From the NCBI GenBank assembly GCA_018715545.1, contig DVLK01000052.1:1-23631 (forward strand): 23,631 bases of DNA, read 5' to 3'. Each line of letters starts with the position of its first letter. Position 1 is the first letter of the stretch. This DNA comes from Candidatus Caccovivens faecavium. Lineage in GTDB: Bacteria > Bacillota > Clostridia > Christensenellales > UBA1242. Under the pieces are notes generated by a model. It saw only the letters and a program-made list of their open reading frames with translations, had not been told where the DNA came from and did not search any database. The translations under genes were made by a program, and so were the position numbers. Positions 1 to 8,400 of the stretch are shown in pieces.

Positions 1-70
1 AGCGGAAATAAGAAATAAAAAAGAAAAAATAAAAGTTGTGGATTGTTTTATATAAAATTACGCTTATACT

Positions 71-168
71 TGTCATTCTGAGCAAGAATACGTAGTATTC
101 GCCGTCGAAGAATCTCATAAATTCAGCCGATTTTTTTATTAGATCCTTCGACTACGCTCAGGATGACA
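71..168. repeat. Palindromic intergenic repeat (REP/MITE-like)
   Basis: The ends are inverted repeats: TGTCATTCTGAGC (71-83) against GCTCAGGATGACA (156-168), with one mismatch. An inner pair, GTCGAAGAATCT (104-115) and AGATCCTTCGAC (141-152), also matches with one mismatch. The left arm carries an extra mini-hairpin, GAATAC-gta-GTATTC, at 85-99. A further GAATGACA at 171-178 again matches the left end. The element lies just downstream of the minus-strand mreB-like gene and may end or stabilise that transcript. A degenerate half copy is at 9658-9686. No other gene is seen in bases 1-217. Confidence 0.75.
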
Positions 169-217
169 TGGAATGACACAAACATTGCCCGCCTCTTTTG
201 TTATGTTAAACCAGCAT

Positions 218-1219
218 TTACAAATTATTTAAAATGCTTTGAAGTAGCGCTTGGTCAGAAAGTAATTTCCCTGCACCCATAATTGTGACATAATCTGTGT
301 CATCGGAAATAGAAACAGGATATTTTAAGTTCATTTTGAAGTAATTGTCAAGCCCTTGCAATTTTGCACAGCCTCCGCATACCAAAATCTTATTGTTTAT
401 AATATCTGTTACAACCTCAGGAGGAAGCGCATTTATTGTGGTGTCAATCGCACGCAAAATCTCACTATAAAATGGCTCAATAGCATTTTTAAGTTCCATG
501 GAATGAATAACCACCGACTTTGGCGACTTAGATTTTAAGTCGACACCTGTCACCTCCATATTAAGAGTGTCATTGTCATATAAACTTCCTACATCATTTT
601 TAAGCGTTTCCGCAGTTGGAAGCCCGATGACAAGCTCATCCTTGAAGGCAAGGTAATTGACAATAGACGCGTCAATAGATTTTCCACCAACAGAAAGTGT
701 TGCCCCCTTTAAAATGTTGGACATATTTACAACTGCGACATCGGTGTATGTTCCGCCGATGTTTACCACCATATTGACAGTTGAACCGTCAATCTTGCGC
801 CCTTCCCCAATCAAAGAACATAGAACGGCAGGAATAATCTCCACCTGTCCCATGTTTACCGCTTCACAAACGCGGAGAATGTTGTCCTTTTCTCTTGCAG
901 TTATTCCACATGGACAAAGGAAAAGCACATTATCTTCAAACTGTTTAAAGCCCACCTTAGATAGAAGATGTTTCAAAAGTACCACGCTATATTCAAAGTT
1001 TGAATGCTCGCCATAAACGCAAGGCGTGAATATTTCAATATTCTCCTTTGTCTTTCCAATAAGCTTCTTGGCATCTTGCCCAAGGGCTATCACTTTGTAG
1101 CCCTCTTCTGTTGGCTCTGCACCAACAAGAGTTGGCTCTTTCAAAGCTAAACCTTGTCCCTTGACATATATATTTGTGTAACCTCCGCCCATTTCAATAG
1201 CAAACTTATATTTTTTCAT
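218..1219 (-). CDS. MreB-like actin-fold protein, catalytic motifs degenerate
   Basis: 333 residues, the usual MreB length. The MreB layout is recognisable throughout: a phosphate-1 region at 8-16 followed by YVKGQGLALKEPTLVG (18-33), an IGKTKENIEIFTP stretch (54-66), a phosphate-2 region VVNIGGTYTDVAVV (151-164), and an adenosine-binding-like VCGGCAKLQGLD (280-291). MreB normally begins IDLGTANT, but here E9 replaces the Asp. The phosphate-2 Asp is N153. The catalytic EEP of MreB aligns with P130-A131-V132. It is therefore probably a nucleotide-binding or scaffold paralogue with weak or no ATP hydrolysis, not the cell-shape MreB itself. It is the last gene of an operon, starting 10 bases after the protease-like gene with an AAGGAGGGAATT ribosome binding site. 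Family call is confident; loss of activity is inference from motifs. Confidence 0.8.
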   Translation of the reverse strand: MKKYKFAIEMGGGYTNIYVKGQGLALKEPTLVGAEPTEEGYKVIALGQDAKKLIGKTKENIEIFTPCVYGEHSNFEYSVVLLKHLLSKVGFKQFEDNVLFLCPCGITAREKDNILRVCEAVNMGQVEIIPAVLCSLIGEGRKIDGSTVNMVVNIGGTYTDVAVVNMSNILKGATLSVGGKSIDASIVNYLAFKDELVIGLPTAETLKNDVGSLYDNDTLNMEVTGVDLKSKSPKSVVIHSMELKNAIEPFYSEILRAIDTTINALPPEVVTDIINNKILVCGGCAKLQGLDNYFKMNLKYPVSISDDTDYVTIMGAGKLLSDQALLQSILNNL

Positions 1220-1229
1220 AATTCCCTCC

Positions 1230-2363
1230 TTAAACTACAAACTCTGTTTTAATAACGGTATTTGTCGATAAATCTATGGAAGTCAAAGTGAAAGTTGTTC
1301 CCTCAGCAAGAGAGTAAAGCGTGTTATAAAGTTCGTAACGCGTTACCACGCTTTCTGAATAACCATTATAGCTTATGCTTGTTATTAGATTGTTTTTTGA
1401 AAGAACACTATCATTTAACACAAAATCTTCGGTTAGATATATTCCCTCATGTCCAAGGTAATGGTTCATAATGCCATCATCAAGCATCATCCAGCTCCCA
1501 TCGTAAAAAATTTGGTCATTCAGCTCATATAACATATAAATGGAAAGTTCCTGCATATCAAAGCCAGCAATATCTATGTCTAAGTTTTCTCCATTCTTTA
1601 CCTTTTTTACTATCGAACTAACTTCGGCAGTTGATACCGCATAATAATCCGCATCTGCCACACTATCTTCATTTAGAGCATAAGCATATGTTAGTCCAAC
1701 AAGCCTACCAGTCTTATCAAACAGCGCCCCTTGTGAAGTACTTTCATAGTTTTTTACAGTAAAGGTAATGCTGTCTAAACAAATAAAATCTACAACTTCA
1801 AGCTCATCGTAAAGAGTAGTCACATAACCACTGCTATAATCAACACCTGACACATTTGTGATATTCCCTTCTTCAAAAGGACTACCTATTGCAAGATACT
1901 CTCTGCCAAAAATAGAAGAACGAAGGTCACCAGTTTTTACATAAGGCAAATTTAAATTCTTACTTTCATCAAAATAATCAGAAATTTTCAAAATGGTAAG
2001 ATTTAAAACATCATTTGAAAAGACTATCTCTCCACTATACATCCCGCCACTATTATGGTAAAGCGTAATTTTTTCATCATTGTAGTTCTCAAAATTGTGA
2101 TTACATGTGAGAACATAGCCATTTTTATCAATATTTACTCCTTCAAAATCCTCTTCACCATAACTCACCTCATAAGTGGCATCAAGATACATCTCTCCTA
2201 TCTCCTTGTCACCCATCAAATTCCAAGTAGAAAGTTTTGAAGTTATGTCATTAGGTGTTGCAAAATAAAAATAAAGAGCAACAGAAAAATAACATAGCAC
2301 GATGCTAAGAAGCACCATGCCTATTATCACAAATATTCTTTTTGCTCCACTATTTTCTGCCAT
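1230..2363 (-). CDS. Membrane-anchored HtrA/DegP-like (S1C) protein with PDZ-like end, triad incomplete
   Basis: 377 residues. One N-terminal transmembrane helix (about 10-35) anchors a trypsin-like domain outside the cell (about 60-255), followed by a PDZ-like region (about 303-377). HtrA landmarks align well: GVNIDKNGYVLTCNHNF (75-91) matches the His loop with H89, LAIGSPFEEGN (157-167) matches AIGNPFG, and SQGALFDKTGRLVGL (210-224) matches SGGPLFN..GxVIGI with S210. The catalytic Asp of 'tDLAVLKI' is N121 (NLTILKI). The oxyanion-hole sequence GNSGG has become S-T-S-Q-G. A His-Asn-Ser set with an altered oxyanion loop suggests a binding or sensing pseudoprotease, though residual activity cannot be excluded. 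It lies 8 bases after the Ppx-like gene and 10 before the mreB-like gene, with a GAGGGAAA ribosome binding site. Confidence 0.8.
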   Translation of the reverse strand: MAENSGAKRIFVIIGMVLLSIVLCYFSVALYFYFATPNDITSKLSTWNLMGDKEIGEMYLDATYEVSYGEEDFEGVNIDKNGYVLTCNHNFENYNDEKITLYHNSGGMYSGEIVFSNDVLNLTILKISDYFDESKNLNLPYVKTGDLRSSIFGREYLAIGSPFEEGNITNVSGVDYSSGYVTTLYDELEVVDFICLDSITFTVKNYESTSQGALFDKTGRLVGLTYAYALNEDSVADADYYAVSTAEVSSIVKKVKNGENLDIDIAGFDMQELSIYMLYELNDQIFYDGSWMMLDDGIMNHYLGHEGIYLTEDFVLNDSVLSKNNLITSISYNGYSESVVTRYELYNTLYSLAEGTTFTLTSIDLSTNTVIKTEFVV

Positions 2364-2371
2364 TTTCCCTC

Positions 2372-3853
2372 TTAGATTATTTGTAAACTCTTTTTAAAGG
2401 TCTTTTTAAAGTCATCGGCAAGTTTCATGCTTTGCATTATTTCAAAGGCAGGGTCACTTTTGACCACTGTTTTCATTATGATAGAATCTCCTAATATGTC
2501 ACAAATGATGTCTTGAATGACACCTTTTCTTGAAGCGTTTAAGTTGACAGCAAGTTTAACAAGCACGCCAAGTTTTCTTATCGCATCGACATCTTCGTCA
2601 GAGAGTACCTCTTTATACTTCATAATTTCAGGAAGATTGAAATTATCTAAATTTTGACACTGACAAGCGAAACTTGCAATCAAAATATCTTTCTGAGAAG
2701 CGCCAACTATACCTGAATTTAGTATCGCATAAAAGCCATGTTTTTCATAGTTTTTATAATCAATAAACTTTCCAGCATCAAACATATATGAGGCTATTTT
2801 AAGCGGTTTTACATAGTTTCTTGGAAGCTTATGCACCACTTTCAATTGTTTAAAAAGAAGAATAGCCATATTATAAACATTATAATTTATTGCCAAGCCT
2901 TCCTTTTTGAACTCATAATAGTTATCTAAGCTATTAAGCACTAAATCGCTATATTTCTCTGTCGGTGAACCTACTAAATTCTCTAAAACTTTGCCTTCCA
3001 TCTTATCAGCATCAGTGACTGCAAGCTCTTGTGCTCCGAAGAAATCAAAAATAGCACTTATGATTGCAAGCCCACCTTGAAGGCTATCACTTCCTTCAAA
3101 GGAAAGCCCCTTAATTTTCTTTACTTTCTCAACATCAAGTTCCTTTGAGAAGTTGATAACCTTATCTACACCATCACTTGTCAAGATGTAGTTGTTGTCA
3201 ATATCAATAGGGTATCTTAGAAGTTTTTTGCTGATTTTTGCAATATCAATAAATGGCACCCCTGCGCCGACAAGTCCCTCTTCCTCAAAGTTTACAACAA
3301 ATGGGCAGTTTTTGATTTCTTTTTTAAAAAAGTTTACCATATCATCAAATTTAGAGTATTTTTCGGACAAATTGATATAGCCGTATGGCACAACAAAAGA
3401 GTCTGTGACATTGCGCCTATTGTATTTTAAAATAAAGGTTGTATAACCAGCAATATAAACGCATGTACCTTTTGAAAGGTCAATTTTACTGTTTACTGCT
3501 TGATATATATCTCGAATAACCTCATCATTATTGGTAAGAGTGAAATTCATGCCAGTGTGAGTGTAAATTTCGTCCAAAAGTCCACGATAATTTCGCGCTT
3601 TTACGATGATGTTCGATGCAAAAGCAATCATCTTTGAAACATTGTAAGTTTCAATCGTATAGCGATAAATGTTTAATATCTTTAATATATCTGTTCTGGA
3701 CTTAGGAGAAAAAAGGCAATCCTTTGTGATATCATTCGTCAAATCATATTGATTGATAACATCTTCAAGCACGCGGTAACGCCCTTGCCTACTCTGCACA
3801 ATTTTAAGTTCCAATTTCCTTTCGGTAAGTTCAATAAAAGCGATGTTTTCCAT
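2372..3853 (-). CDS. Ppx/GppA phosphatase-like protein with HD-like C-terminus, active site degenerate
   Basis: 493 residues, close to Ppx/GppA length. The N-terminal ASKHA fold is seen as FIELTERKLELKIVQ (6-20), a KARNYRGLLDEIYTHTG segment (85-101) matching the family's 'ReArN..eFL' stretch, NNDEVIRDIYQAV (108-120) where the family has SGxEEARLIY, and TCVYIAGYTTFIL (130-142) where it has VDIGGGSTE. The C-terminal part (about 320-493) resembles the Ppx HD-type domain: ASYMFDAGKF (354-363) replaces 'AxLHDIGK', followed by HGFYAILNSGIVG. Asp of the first phosphate loop, Asp of DIGGGS (here Y133) and His of the HD pair (here F358) are all absent. Polyphosphate or (p)ppGpp hydrolysis is therefore unlikely; a ligand-binding or regulatory role is possible. 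It starts 15 bases after the ferredoxin gene, with AGAGGTAATT as ribosome binding site. Confidence 0.75.
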   Translation of the reverse strand: MENIAFIELTERKLELKIVQSRQGRYRVLEDVINQYDLTNDITKDCLFSPKSRTDILKILNIYRYTIETYNVSKMIAFASNIIVKARNYRGLLDEIYTHTGMNFTLTNNDEVIRDIYQAVNSKIDLSKGTCVYIAGYTTFILKYNRRNVTDSFVVPYGYINLSEKYSKFDDMVNFFKKEIKNCPFVVNFEEEGLVGAGVPFIDIAKISKKLLRYPIDIDNNYILTSDGVDKVINFSKELDVEKVKKIKGLSFEGSDSLQGGLAIISAIFDFFGAQELAVTDADKMEGKVLENLVGSPTEKYSDLVLNSLDNYYEFKKEGLAINYNVYNMAILLFKQLKVVHKLPRNYVKPLKIASYMFDAGKFIDYKNYEKHGFYAILNSGIVGASQKDILIASFACQCQNLDNFNLPEIMKYKEVLSDEDVDAIRKLGVLVKLAVNLNASRKGVIQDIICDILGDSIIMKTVVKSDPAFEIMQSMKLADDFKKTFKKSLQII

Positions 3854-3868
3854 AATTACCTCTTTATA

Positions 3869-4036
3869 TTAGTCAAGTTTAATGGCACTGACAGGACAGC
3901 TAGCTTCGCACGCTCCGCAATGAATACACTTTGCCTTGTCAATCACAGCTTTGCCATCACTATCAAAACTTATTGCTCCAACAGGACAAATTGCAACGCA
4001 AGTTCCGCATCCAATACATTTTTCTTTATTAACCAT
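3869..4036 (-). CDS. Small 2[4Fe-4S] ferredoxin
   Basis: 55 residues with two CxxCxxCxxxCP motifs (CIGCGTCVAICP and CIHCGACEASCP), the pattern of clostridial-type bacterial ferredoxins carrying two [4Fe-4S] clusters. These are soluble low-potential electron carriers for anaerobic redox enzymes. The start is set at ATG 4036 because a GGAGG lies eight bases upstream and the product begins MVNKEKCIGC. Extending to 4108 would run through the -10 and -35 elements. It is the first gene of the operon leading into the Ppx-like, HtrA-like and MreB-like genes, 15 bases upstream of the next gene. Why an electron carrier leads this operon is unknown; it may simply share the promoter. Confidence 0.92.
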   Translation of the reverse strand: MVNKEKCIGCGTCVAICPVGAISFDSDGKAVIDKAKCIHCGACEASCPVSAIKLD

Positions 4037-4065
4037 ATTTTGCCTCCGTATAAATCTTCTAGATA

Positions 4066-4094
4066 AATATAGCATAAAAAAGAGATTTTGTCCA
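4066..4094 (-). promoter_or_regulatory. SigA-type extended -10 promoter of the ferredoxin operon
   Basis: Read on the minus strand: TGGACA at 4094-4089, a 17-base spacer ending TGC, then TATATT at 4071-4066. The TGC directly before the -10 makes it an extended -10. The predicted start near 4059 leaves about 23 untranslated bases carrying GGAGG before the ferredoxin ATG. Confidence 0.75.
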
Positions 4095-4194
4095 CTATTT
4101 TTTTGCAATAAGGCTTAAAATATTTGAAATGGAAGTGGTATTTAATATTGTGTAAAGAAAAAAATCTTATAAATATAAATTGTTAGATGTTATT

Positions 4195-4608
4195 TTATGA
4201 ATTACTTTTATTTTTTACCGTTTTATCTTTCTTTGCCTTATTCTTATCTTTTTTGAACACCTTGACAATTTCAATAATAGCAAGCACACACAAAAAGACG
4301 CCGAAAACAATTTTCAGCACCTTTGAAGGCAAAATCGTCATACAAAAGGCACCGAAAACAGAGAAAATCATGCCAGAGATTATTATGTAACCAATGTGCT
4401 TAGTGACAATAAAGCCATTTTTATAATGTATAAACATGGAAAACAGTGCCATGACGAGAAAACTTAATAAGTTTATGCCTTGGCTTAATTTTTGGTCGAA
4501 ATTTAAAAATATGGTGAGTATCGGAATTAAAAGCGTTCCCCCTCCCATACCTAACCCGCCAAACACGCCCGAGATTATGCCTGCAAGCACATATAAAAAA
4601 TATATCAT
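4195..4608 (-). CDS. Half-size TSUP (TauE/SafE, DUF81) membrane protein
   Basis: 137 residues, about half the length of a normal TauE/SafE permease. The signature GVFGGLGMGGGTLLIPIL (14-31) matches the family's G-x-x-G-x-GGG-x-x-x-x-P motif at the start of each DUF81 repeat. About four hydrophobic helices follow (3-20, 22-55, 72-90, 95-115), then a very basic Lys/Asn tail (from about 118). TSUP proteins move small anions such as sulfite, sulfonates or other sulfur compounds; the substrate here is unknown. A second half-size copy lies upstream on the same strand (4961-5377), so the two may pair as a heterodimer. A GGAGGCAAAT ribosome binding site fixes the start. Confidence 0.85.
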   Translation of the reverse strand: MIYFLYVLAGIISGVFGGLGMGGGTLLIPILTIFLNFDQKLSQGINLLSFLVMALFSMFIHYKNGFIVTKHIGYIIISGMIFSVFGAFCMTILPSKVLKIVFGVFLCVLAIIEIVKVFKKDKNKAKKDKTVKNKSNS

Positions 4609-4624
4609 ATTTGCCTCCTTTTAA

Positions 4625-4654
4625 TGAATAGAAAAGTTTATCTTCCCTTGTCAA
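4625..4654 (-). promoter_or_regulatory. Possible promoter of the downstream TSUP gene
   Basis: Minus strand: perfect TTGACA (4654-4649), 18-base spacer, weak TATTCA (4630-4625). The spacer holds the 10-base left end of the palindromic element (4639-4648) and TTGACA lies just inside it, so the element may supply the -35. The poor -10 keeps confidence low. Confidence 0.35.
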
Positions 4655-4960
4655 CATATTATCAAACCACTTATCACTCGCTTGTTAGCTTTGCTTACAA
4701 ACGAAATCGCATTCGCTTTGCTCATTGACGATTTGTTGCTACTTTAAGTGGTTCTGATTAATAATTAGATAATCTACAACGACATGCTTACGCTATCTCA
4801 AATCAATTTTTGATTTTGCGAAGCGTAGAACTGAGTTCGGCGAGCATAAATCAAAAATCACACTCAGGGAAGAGGACTGGGAAGAGAAACCAACGAAGTA
4901 GCCGTTAGGGAAGATATTTCTTCCCGTGTCGGCGTTAAGCGCAGTTGGTGTCTGTCCCAG
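4639..4960. repeat. Block of nested palindromes filling the gap between the two TSUP genes
   Basis: No gene is seen in 4609-4960. An outer 10-base inverted pair is TATCTTCCCT (4639-4648) with AGGGAAGATA (4907-4916). Within or beside it are three palindromic blocks. The first is AACCACTTA (4665-4673) with TAAGTGGTT (4745-4753). The second is ATTTTTGATTT (4806-4816) with AAATCAAAAAT (4848-4858), plus TACGCT/AGCGTA (4789-4794, 4822-4827). The third is an imperfect long palindrome from CTGGGA (4877) to TCCCAG (4960) with inner GGGAAG/CTTCCC arms. The last one abuts the stop codon of the upstream TSUP gene and may act as its terminator. It could be a MITE-like insertion or a structured RNA. Confidence 0.6.
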
Positions 4961-5377
4961 TTATATTATTAGTCTCACCCCTCCCGCAAGCATAATAAGC
5001 GCAAAAATCACTCTTAGTGCCTTTGGTGGTAACAGTTTTAAGGCAAATGAGCCTAATATTCCTCCCACCACAACTCCTAATCCAACAGTAACAAGAGGTA
5101 ATGTTTCTAGTGTTCCAGAAAGAAGATAGATTATTGCACTTATAAAAGAAATAGGAAAAATTATGACGATTGCTGTCGCATGAGAATATTTACTACCTAA
5201 ATGAAGCACATTTTCAAGAAGAGGAACGCATATCATGCCACCGCCTCCACCAAAAAAGCCATTCAAAAAACCGATAATCGCCCCGCAAAGTAGTAGCACG
5301 CACACTTCTTTCGCCGACAACTTGTCCTCTTTTTCTCTCTCCAAATTCTTACTTGTTTCCAGAAATTTCGACATCAT
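4961..5377 (-). CDS. Half-size TSUP (TauE/SafE, DUF81) membrane protein
   Basis: 138 residues; a charged N-terminal stretch (about 1-24) is followed by about four hydrophobic helices. GFFGGGGGMICVPLLE (40-55) is the TSUP glycine motif with its proline, and HATAIVIIFPISFISAII (66-83) matches the 'A.aTSl...' helix. The C-terminus LPPKALRVIFALIMLAGGVRLII is typical of the end of a DUF81 repeat. Like its neighbour at 4195-4608 it is one repeat, not two, so the pair probably forms a complete transporter. The start is uncertain: the ATG at 5377 lacks a good ribosome binding site, while a TTG at 5320 follows GAGG at five bases and would remove 19 mostly charged residues. It diverges from the giant surface-protein gene. 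Confidence 0.82.
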   Translation of the reverse strand: MMSKFLETSKNLEREKEDKLSAKEVCVLLLCGAIIGFLNGFFGGGGGMICVPLLENVLHLGSKYSHATAIVIIFPISFISAIIYLLSGTLETLPLVTVGLGVVVGGILGSFALKLLPPKALRVIFALIMLAGGVRLII

Positions 5378-5409
5378 ATTTATATTATTGATATTTTTTA
5401 AAAAAATAT

Positions 5410-5438
5410 TTGATTTTATAAGATAAATGTATTATAAT
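5410..5438 (+). promoter_or_regulatory. SigA-type promoter of the giant surface protein
   Basis: TTGATT (5410-5415), 17-base spacer, consensus TATAAT (5433-5438). The predicted start near 5445 leaves a short leader with AGGTGGTG just before the ATG at 5470. Confidence 0.7.
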
Positions 5439-5469
5439 ATGGTAGTTAATCTATTTTTACAGGTGGTGT

Positions 5470-8400
5470 ATGAAAAAACTAAAAGTATTCAATTTGAAAT
5501 TTTGCTTAATTATTTTGGCATTACTCATGCCTATTGCAGTAACTGGTATTGTTGCATCCTTTTTTAAAGATTATGCGCTTGGAGAAACTGGTTACTTAAA
5601 AGAATATGTCGAAGAGGTCAGTGTTACAAATAACAACTTCAATAGTAGCACAATAAATTCCATTAGCGAAAGTCCGTCTGGTTGGTCAAAGATTTTAAAT
5701 AATTCAGGTTCAACCGCTGGAATTATCAATGTTGGCTCTAACTTTGAAAATTATAAAAACTCAACATATCGTCTATCAGTAAATCCGGGTAAAAAATCTA
5801 GCGACAATCAAATTTTGATGATAAACAGTAAAACAAACATCAACAACAAAAATGTTGCAAGAGAGGGCTTTGAGTCCAACACTATTTCACTTGACGCTAA
5901 TTCTTTTTATTCTTTTAAGGTAAGCTATAAAAGCGATACCAATTATGAAGAAGATAAAAACTACGTTTATAGAGGAGAAATTGAAAATAGTGTCAATGTT
6001 ACCTCAGATAGATATAGAGCAGTTGAATTTGGCGATGACAGCTATGTTCAAATAACATATTTAGGTTCAACCTTTTATGTAAACAAAAACTTAACAAGTG
6101 CTGGAACGCTCCAAAATGCTTATACAACTAACAAATCTTTTTATGTAGATAGCTCTTATATTGGCTATAACTATAAAGAAAGCGAAGAAAGTGAAAATAT
6201 CACAATTTATTCTAAAATAGAGGATGTAGAGTCCATAACAATTTTAGACGGCACAACTCTTTATGATGATGACAACGGCGATGGCAATACGATAACACAA
6301 GAAGGAGATGTCACCCTTAGTATTGAAGATGTAGAATTTAATGACGGCGATTACCTATTTGTTAACATTGGTGGTAGAGAAAGTTATGTTAGAAAAAGTG
6401 ATGTAAACTTCACCTTTAATGCAGGAACTGAATATTTTAATTCTACCATTAGCTTTACCCCTAATACATCCAATCAAAACTCAGGGACCTTCTCGGTAAA
6501 CCAAGGAACATCGTATTACTCACAAAACACAATATATAACAGCCTTGACGAATATGGCGTTGGTTCAATTTACCTAAAAGGACTTGTAGACGAGAATGGC
6601 GAAGAAATTGAGCTTAAATACGAAAAAGTAACCTCAACAGAATGGACAACTTTCTACTTCTTCATAGTCACAGGAGATAGCGCTCAGGAAGTGTCACTTG
6701 AACTATGGCTTGGAGGAGAAGATGCTAGTAGCACAGGTGTTGTATATTTTGACGAAGTACTTGTAAACAAATATAGTGAAAATCTCTTCTATAAGACATA
6801 CCAAGACTATAAAGACAAATTTTACAATCAAACTAATAAAGTTGATGGAACTACCACACAAGTTTTGACCTCGCAATTTTTAACATTAGCAAAGGACAAC
6901 TCTATTTCAATAAACGCCAACCTAGACTTTGAAGATGATTTTGGTAGCAATGGACTTGGTGGATGGACAAAACAAGGCGAAGGAAATGCAAGAATACTCT
7001 CCCTTGATGCACTTGAAGGCTTTGAATCAACAACAGGCTATGACTTTGTAGGTTCAAATTTAGGTGTGGATGTCGTAATTGATGATGACGGCAACATTGA
7101 AATTAAAAACAATAGACAGGCAATGGCACTTTGGGCAAACAACAACTATGTTGAAGTTAAATCAAAAGATATCGAAATTAAAACTCATAAAATCTATAAA
7201 GTCACAGCTTCTTATAAGATTTCTGAAATAACTGGAACAGCATATCTAAAAATTCAAGAAAATGAAAATATTTATAAAGAAATTCCACTTTTAAACGAAA
7301 GTAACTACACCCTTGCAAGTGGAAGCACAAATGCAACAACAAATGTAGATAACAATTTCACAAACGATTATGGCACATTGACTATCTATATTAAAGGTTC
7401 AGAACTTTATAACTCATCTGTCAATATTGTGCTAGCCCTTGGTTCTAGCGATTCAGTTGCAACTGGTTGCGTGGTATTTGATGATGTAAAAGTTGAAGAA
7501 GTTGGTTACTCAGAACTAGCTACCGCCCAAGAAGACAGTGCATCAGTTGTAACAATAAATGAAAACACTGCGGAGCAGTCTATTGCCAATGGTAACTTTA
7601 ATGCTACTCAGGATGAAGACGGAAATTATCCACTTACCCCTAGCGATTGGACAATTGAAAGTGGTGACGGACTAAACTTCGGTGGTGTCATCAACACAAA
7701 GGAAAGCGAATATAATTCATATGTTGACCTATATAGAGAAAACATAGACTTAGGAAATGAAAATAAATATTTATGGGCAGTAGTTGGAAATCCACTTGCT
7801 CCTAACAATTCAAACGAATATTACAACAACATTTTAATGCTAAACAATCATTCAGCTAACTATCAAAGCTTGACAAGTCCAACTTTCACACTTGAAGCTA
7901 ATTCTTACTATAATCTAACATTTAACTACAAGACACTTTCCACAAATGTAAATAAGCTAGCAAGCTTTAATATAGGAATCTATAACGAAGATGGCGTGCT
8001 TCTATTTGAAGAAGAAAATGTAACAAGCGATAGATGGCAGACTTATGAAATATACTTTGAAACTTTCACAGGTTCAGAAAATGTATATGTTAAAATCGAC
8101 TTTGGAACAAGTGAAAACTTGATGTCTGGATACGCATATTTTGATAACTTTGAATTGAATTCTATGGAAGCTAGTGCCTATGACGAAATTCGAGATACAA
8201 ATAAAAATATTGTAGATATGACCGACTTCTATATGCACCTCCCGACAAACAATGTGACTGACGAATTAAGAGATTTCTCTTCTGGCGCATATACAACCTC
8301 TGGCTATGATGATGAAAAAGAAGGTGGAATTGTAAACGCATCTTACTTTGATGACAATTCTACATTTAGAATAGATACAGAGGAAGAAGATAAACGCGTA

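Noticed and set aside
4421..4657. Open frame of 78 codons on the minus strand
   Set aside because: It overlaps the TSUP gene out of frame, has no family features and no ribosome binding site of its own.
4639..4960. CRISPR array in the repeat-rich gap
   Set aside because: The repeats are inverted and of different sequence; there are no direct repeats with regular spacers, and no cas gene is nearby.
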